Source: Anaerolineales bacterium | GTDB taxonomy: Bacteria > Chloroflexota > Anaerolineae > Anaerolineales > Villigracilaceae | DNA length: 6,206 bases | NCBI GenBank assembly: GCA_017882065.1 | Contig: JADGQD010000124.1 | Span: 1 to 6,206 of the forward strand | Direction of reading: 5' to 3' | Shown: piece by piece, positions 5,942 to 6,206 of the stretch | Layout: every line of letters starts with the position of its first letter | Numbering within the stretch: the first letter of the stretch is position 1 | Made by a program: the position numbers and the translations under genes | The notes under the pieces: generated by a model | Told to the model about the DNA's origin: nothing | The model's input: the letters and a program-made list of their open reading frames with translations, nothing else | The model's database searches: none

Positions 5942-5947
5942 CTCCTT
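5942..5947 (-). promoter_or_regulatory. Shine-Dalgarno that fixes the tldD start
   Basis: The minus strand reads AAGGAG, then seven bases (5935-5941) and ATG at 5932-5934. It selects this start over the in-frame methionine 27 codons upstream, which has no comparable site. An out-of-frame ATG at 5937-5939 lies too close to the site to compete. Confidence 0.75.
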
Positions 5948-6016
5948 TTTCTGATGTTCGGATGAGCAGGTTTTTCGTGAGAGGTGCCTGTCCAGGGTGG
6001 TGAACTCCAGAGCAAT

Positions 6017-6029
6017 ATTATACTGTCAA
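6017..6029 (-). promoter_or_regulatory. Possible tldD-pmbA promoter region
   Basis: The minus strand holds a perfect TATAAT at 6017-6022, about 80 bases before the tldD start, in a locally AT-rich stretch. No -35 sits at the right distance: 16-18 bases upstream the sequence is only GAGGGA-like. A TTGACA at 6024-6029 is perfect but abuts the TATAAT, so the two cannot serve one promoter. I keep this only as the best candidate in the divergent region. Confidence 0.25.
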
Positions 6030-6094
6030 ATCATATTTTTCCCTCGGCGCCTTCAGCCAGGTTTTTCACGGTATAATTTGGCGGTCAAATGTTA

Positions 6095-6122
6095 TTGACT
6101 CTTCTTTTCTTTAGGGTATAAT
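6095..6122 (+). promoter_or_regulatory. Promoter of the tRNA-Lys gene
   Basis: TTGACT (6095-6100) and a perfect TATAAT (6117-6122) are separated by 16 bases, a near-consensus sigma-70-type promoter. Transcription would begin around 6129, a few bases before the mature tRNA, so the 5' leader is very short. The -10 lies inside a 13-base palindrome GGGTATAATACCC (6114-6126). Confidence 0.8.
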
Positions 6123-6133
6123 ACCCGCCGCAC

Positions 6134-6205
6134 GGCCGACTAGCTCAATGGCAGAGCAGTTGCCTCTTAAGCAATTGGTTCGGGGTTCAAGTCCCCGGTC
6201 GGTCA
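6134..6205 (+). tRNA. tRNA-Lys (anticodon CUU)
   Basis: The cloverleaf folds completely. The acceptor stem pairs 6134-6140 with 6198-6204 (one G-U pair). The D arm is 6143-6146/6154-6157 with a seven-base loop containing GG. The anticodon stem is 6159-6163/6171-6175 around the loop CTCTTAA, giving anticodon CTT at 6166-6168, which reads AAG lysine codons. The variable loop has five bases. The T arm is CGGGG/CCCCG with loop TTCAAGT. The discriminator is A6205. The window ends one base later with C, so an encoded CCA cannot be judged. It has its own promoter just upstream and is divergent from tldD. Confidence 0.95.
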
Positions 6206-6206
6206 C

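Noticed and set aside
5305..6003. A 232-codon plus-strand frame antisense to tldD
   Set aside because: It lies wholly opposite tldD apart from its tail and has no recognisable domain. Long antisense frames are common opposite GC-rich genes.
5935..6015. Upstream in-frame extension of tldD by 27 codons
   Set aside because: The extension is not family-like and has no good ribosome-binding site, whereas the internal ATG has AAGGAG at ideal spacing.
6072..6077. A second plus-strand TATAAT upstream of the tRNA promoter
   Set aside because: No -35-like hexamer lies 16-18 bases upstream, and the TTGACT/TATAAT pair nearer the tRNA is much better.
1..6206. CRISPR array, insertion sequence or phage genes
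   Set aside because: No regularly spaced repeats, transposase or integrase frames, or phage-like proteins are present on either strand.

Overview
The window looks like ordinary bacterial chromosome of moderately high GC. The lineage suggestion is inference from gene style only: a lipoprotein with a Pro/Thr-rich linker and a DUF3048 domain, a 'mixed-group' phosphofructokinase and a tldD-pmbA pair together resemble Chloroflexota (Anaerolineae-like) genomes, but no marker here proves it. All four protein genes of ordinary size lie on the minus strand. A tRNA gene sits on the plus strand at the right edge, and the left 450 bases hold no ordinary gene.

Layout from left to right. Positions 1-300 (plus) carry a strong orphan promoter followed at once by GC-rich, highly paired sequence. 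It includes an 11-bp perfect stem, a GAAA-capped hairpin and a 17-codon mini-ORF with a strong Shine-Dalgarno. I match it to no known RNA class. Positions 302-375 form a compound palindrome that may end transcription from both sides. A 6-phosphofructokinase follows at 454-1536 (minus). It has a perfect 14-bp inverted repeat upstream (1586-1623), in the gap behind a DUF3048 (YerB-like) lipoprotein gene at 1686-2840 (minus). An intergenic stretch of about 250 bases (2841-3088) contains several GC-rich hairpins. The pmbA/tldE-like gene (3089-4474) and tldD (4480-5934) form a tight minus-strand operon read tldD then pmbA. A divergent intergenic region leads to tRNA-Lys(CUU) at 6134-6205, which has a near-consensus promoter.

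How the genes work together. TldD keeps its metal ligands (HExxxH plus a C-terminal Cys) and the partner lacks them, as expected for a heterodimeric TldD/TldE peptidase. Phosphofructokinase is a glycolytic enzyme whose key residues (Gly at the E. coli 104 position, Lys at the 124 position) leave ATP or pyrophosphate use open. The lipoprotein is a surface protein of unknown function. I see no functional link between glycolysis, the lipoprotein and the peptidase pair; they look like neighbouring housekeeping units.

The part most worth a second look is the left-edge non-coding region, where promoter, structure and mini-ORF coincide. The protein genes are recognisable families. I cannot show from sequence alone that any undescribed system is present.
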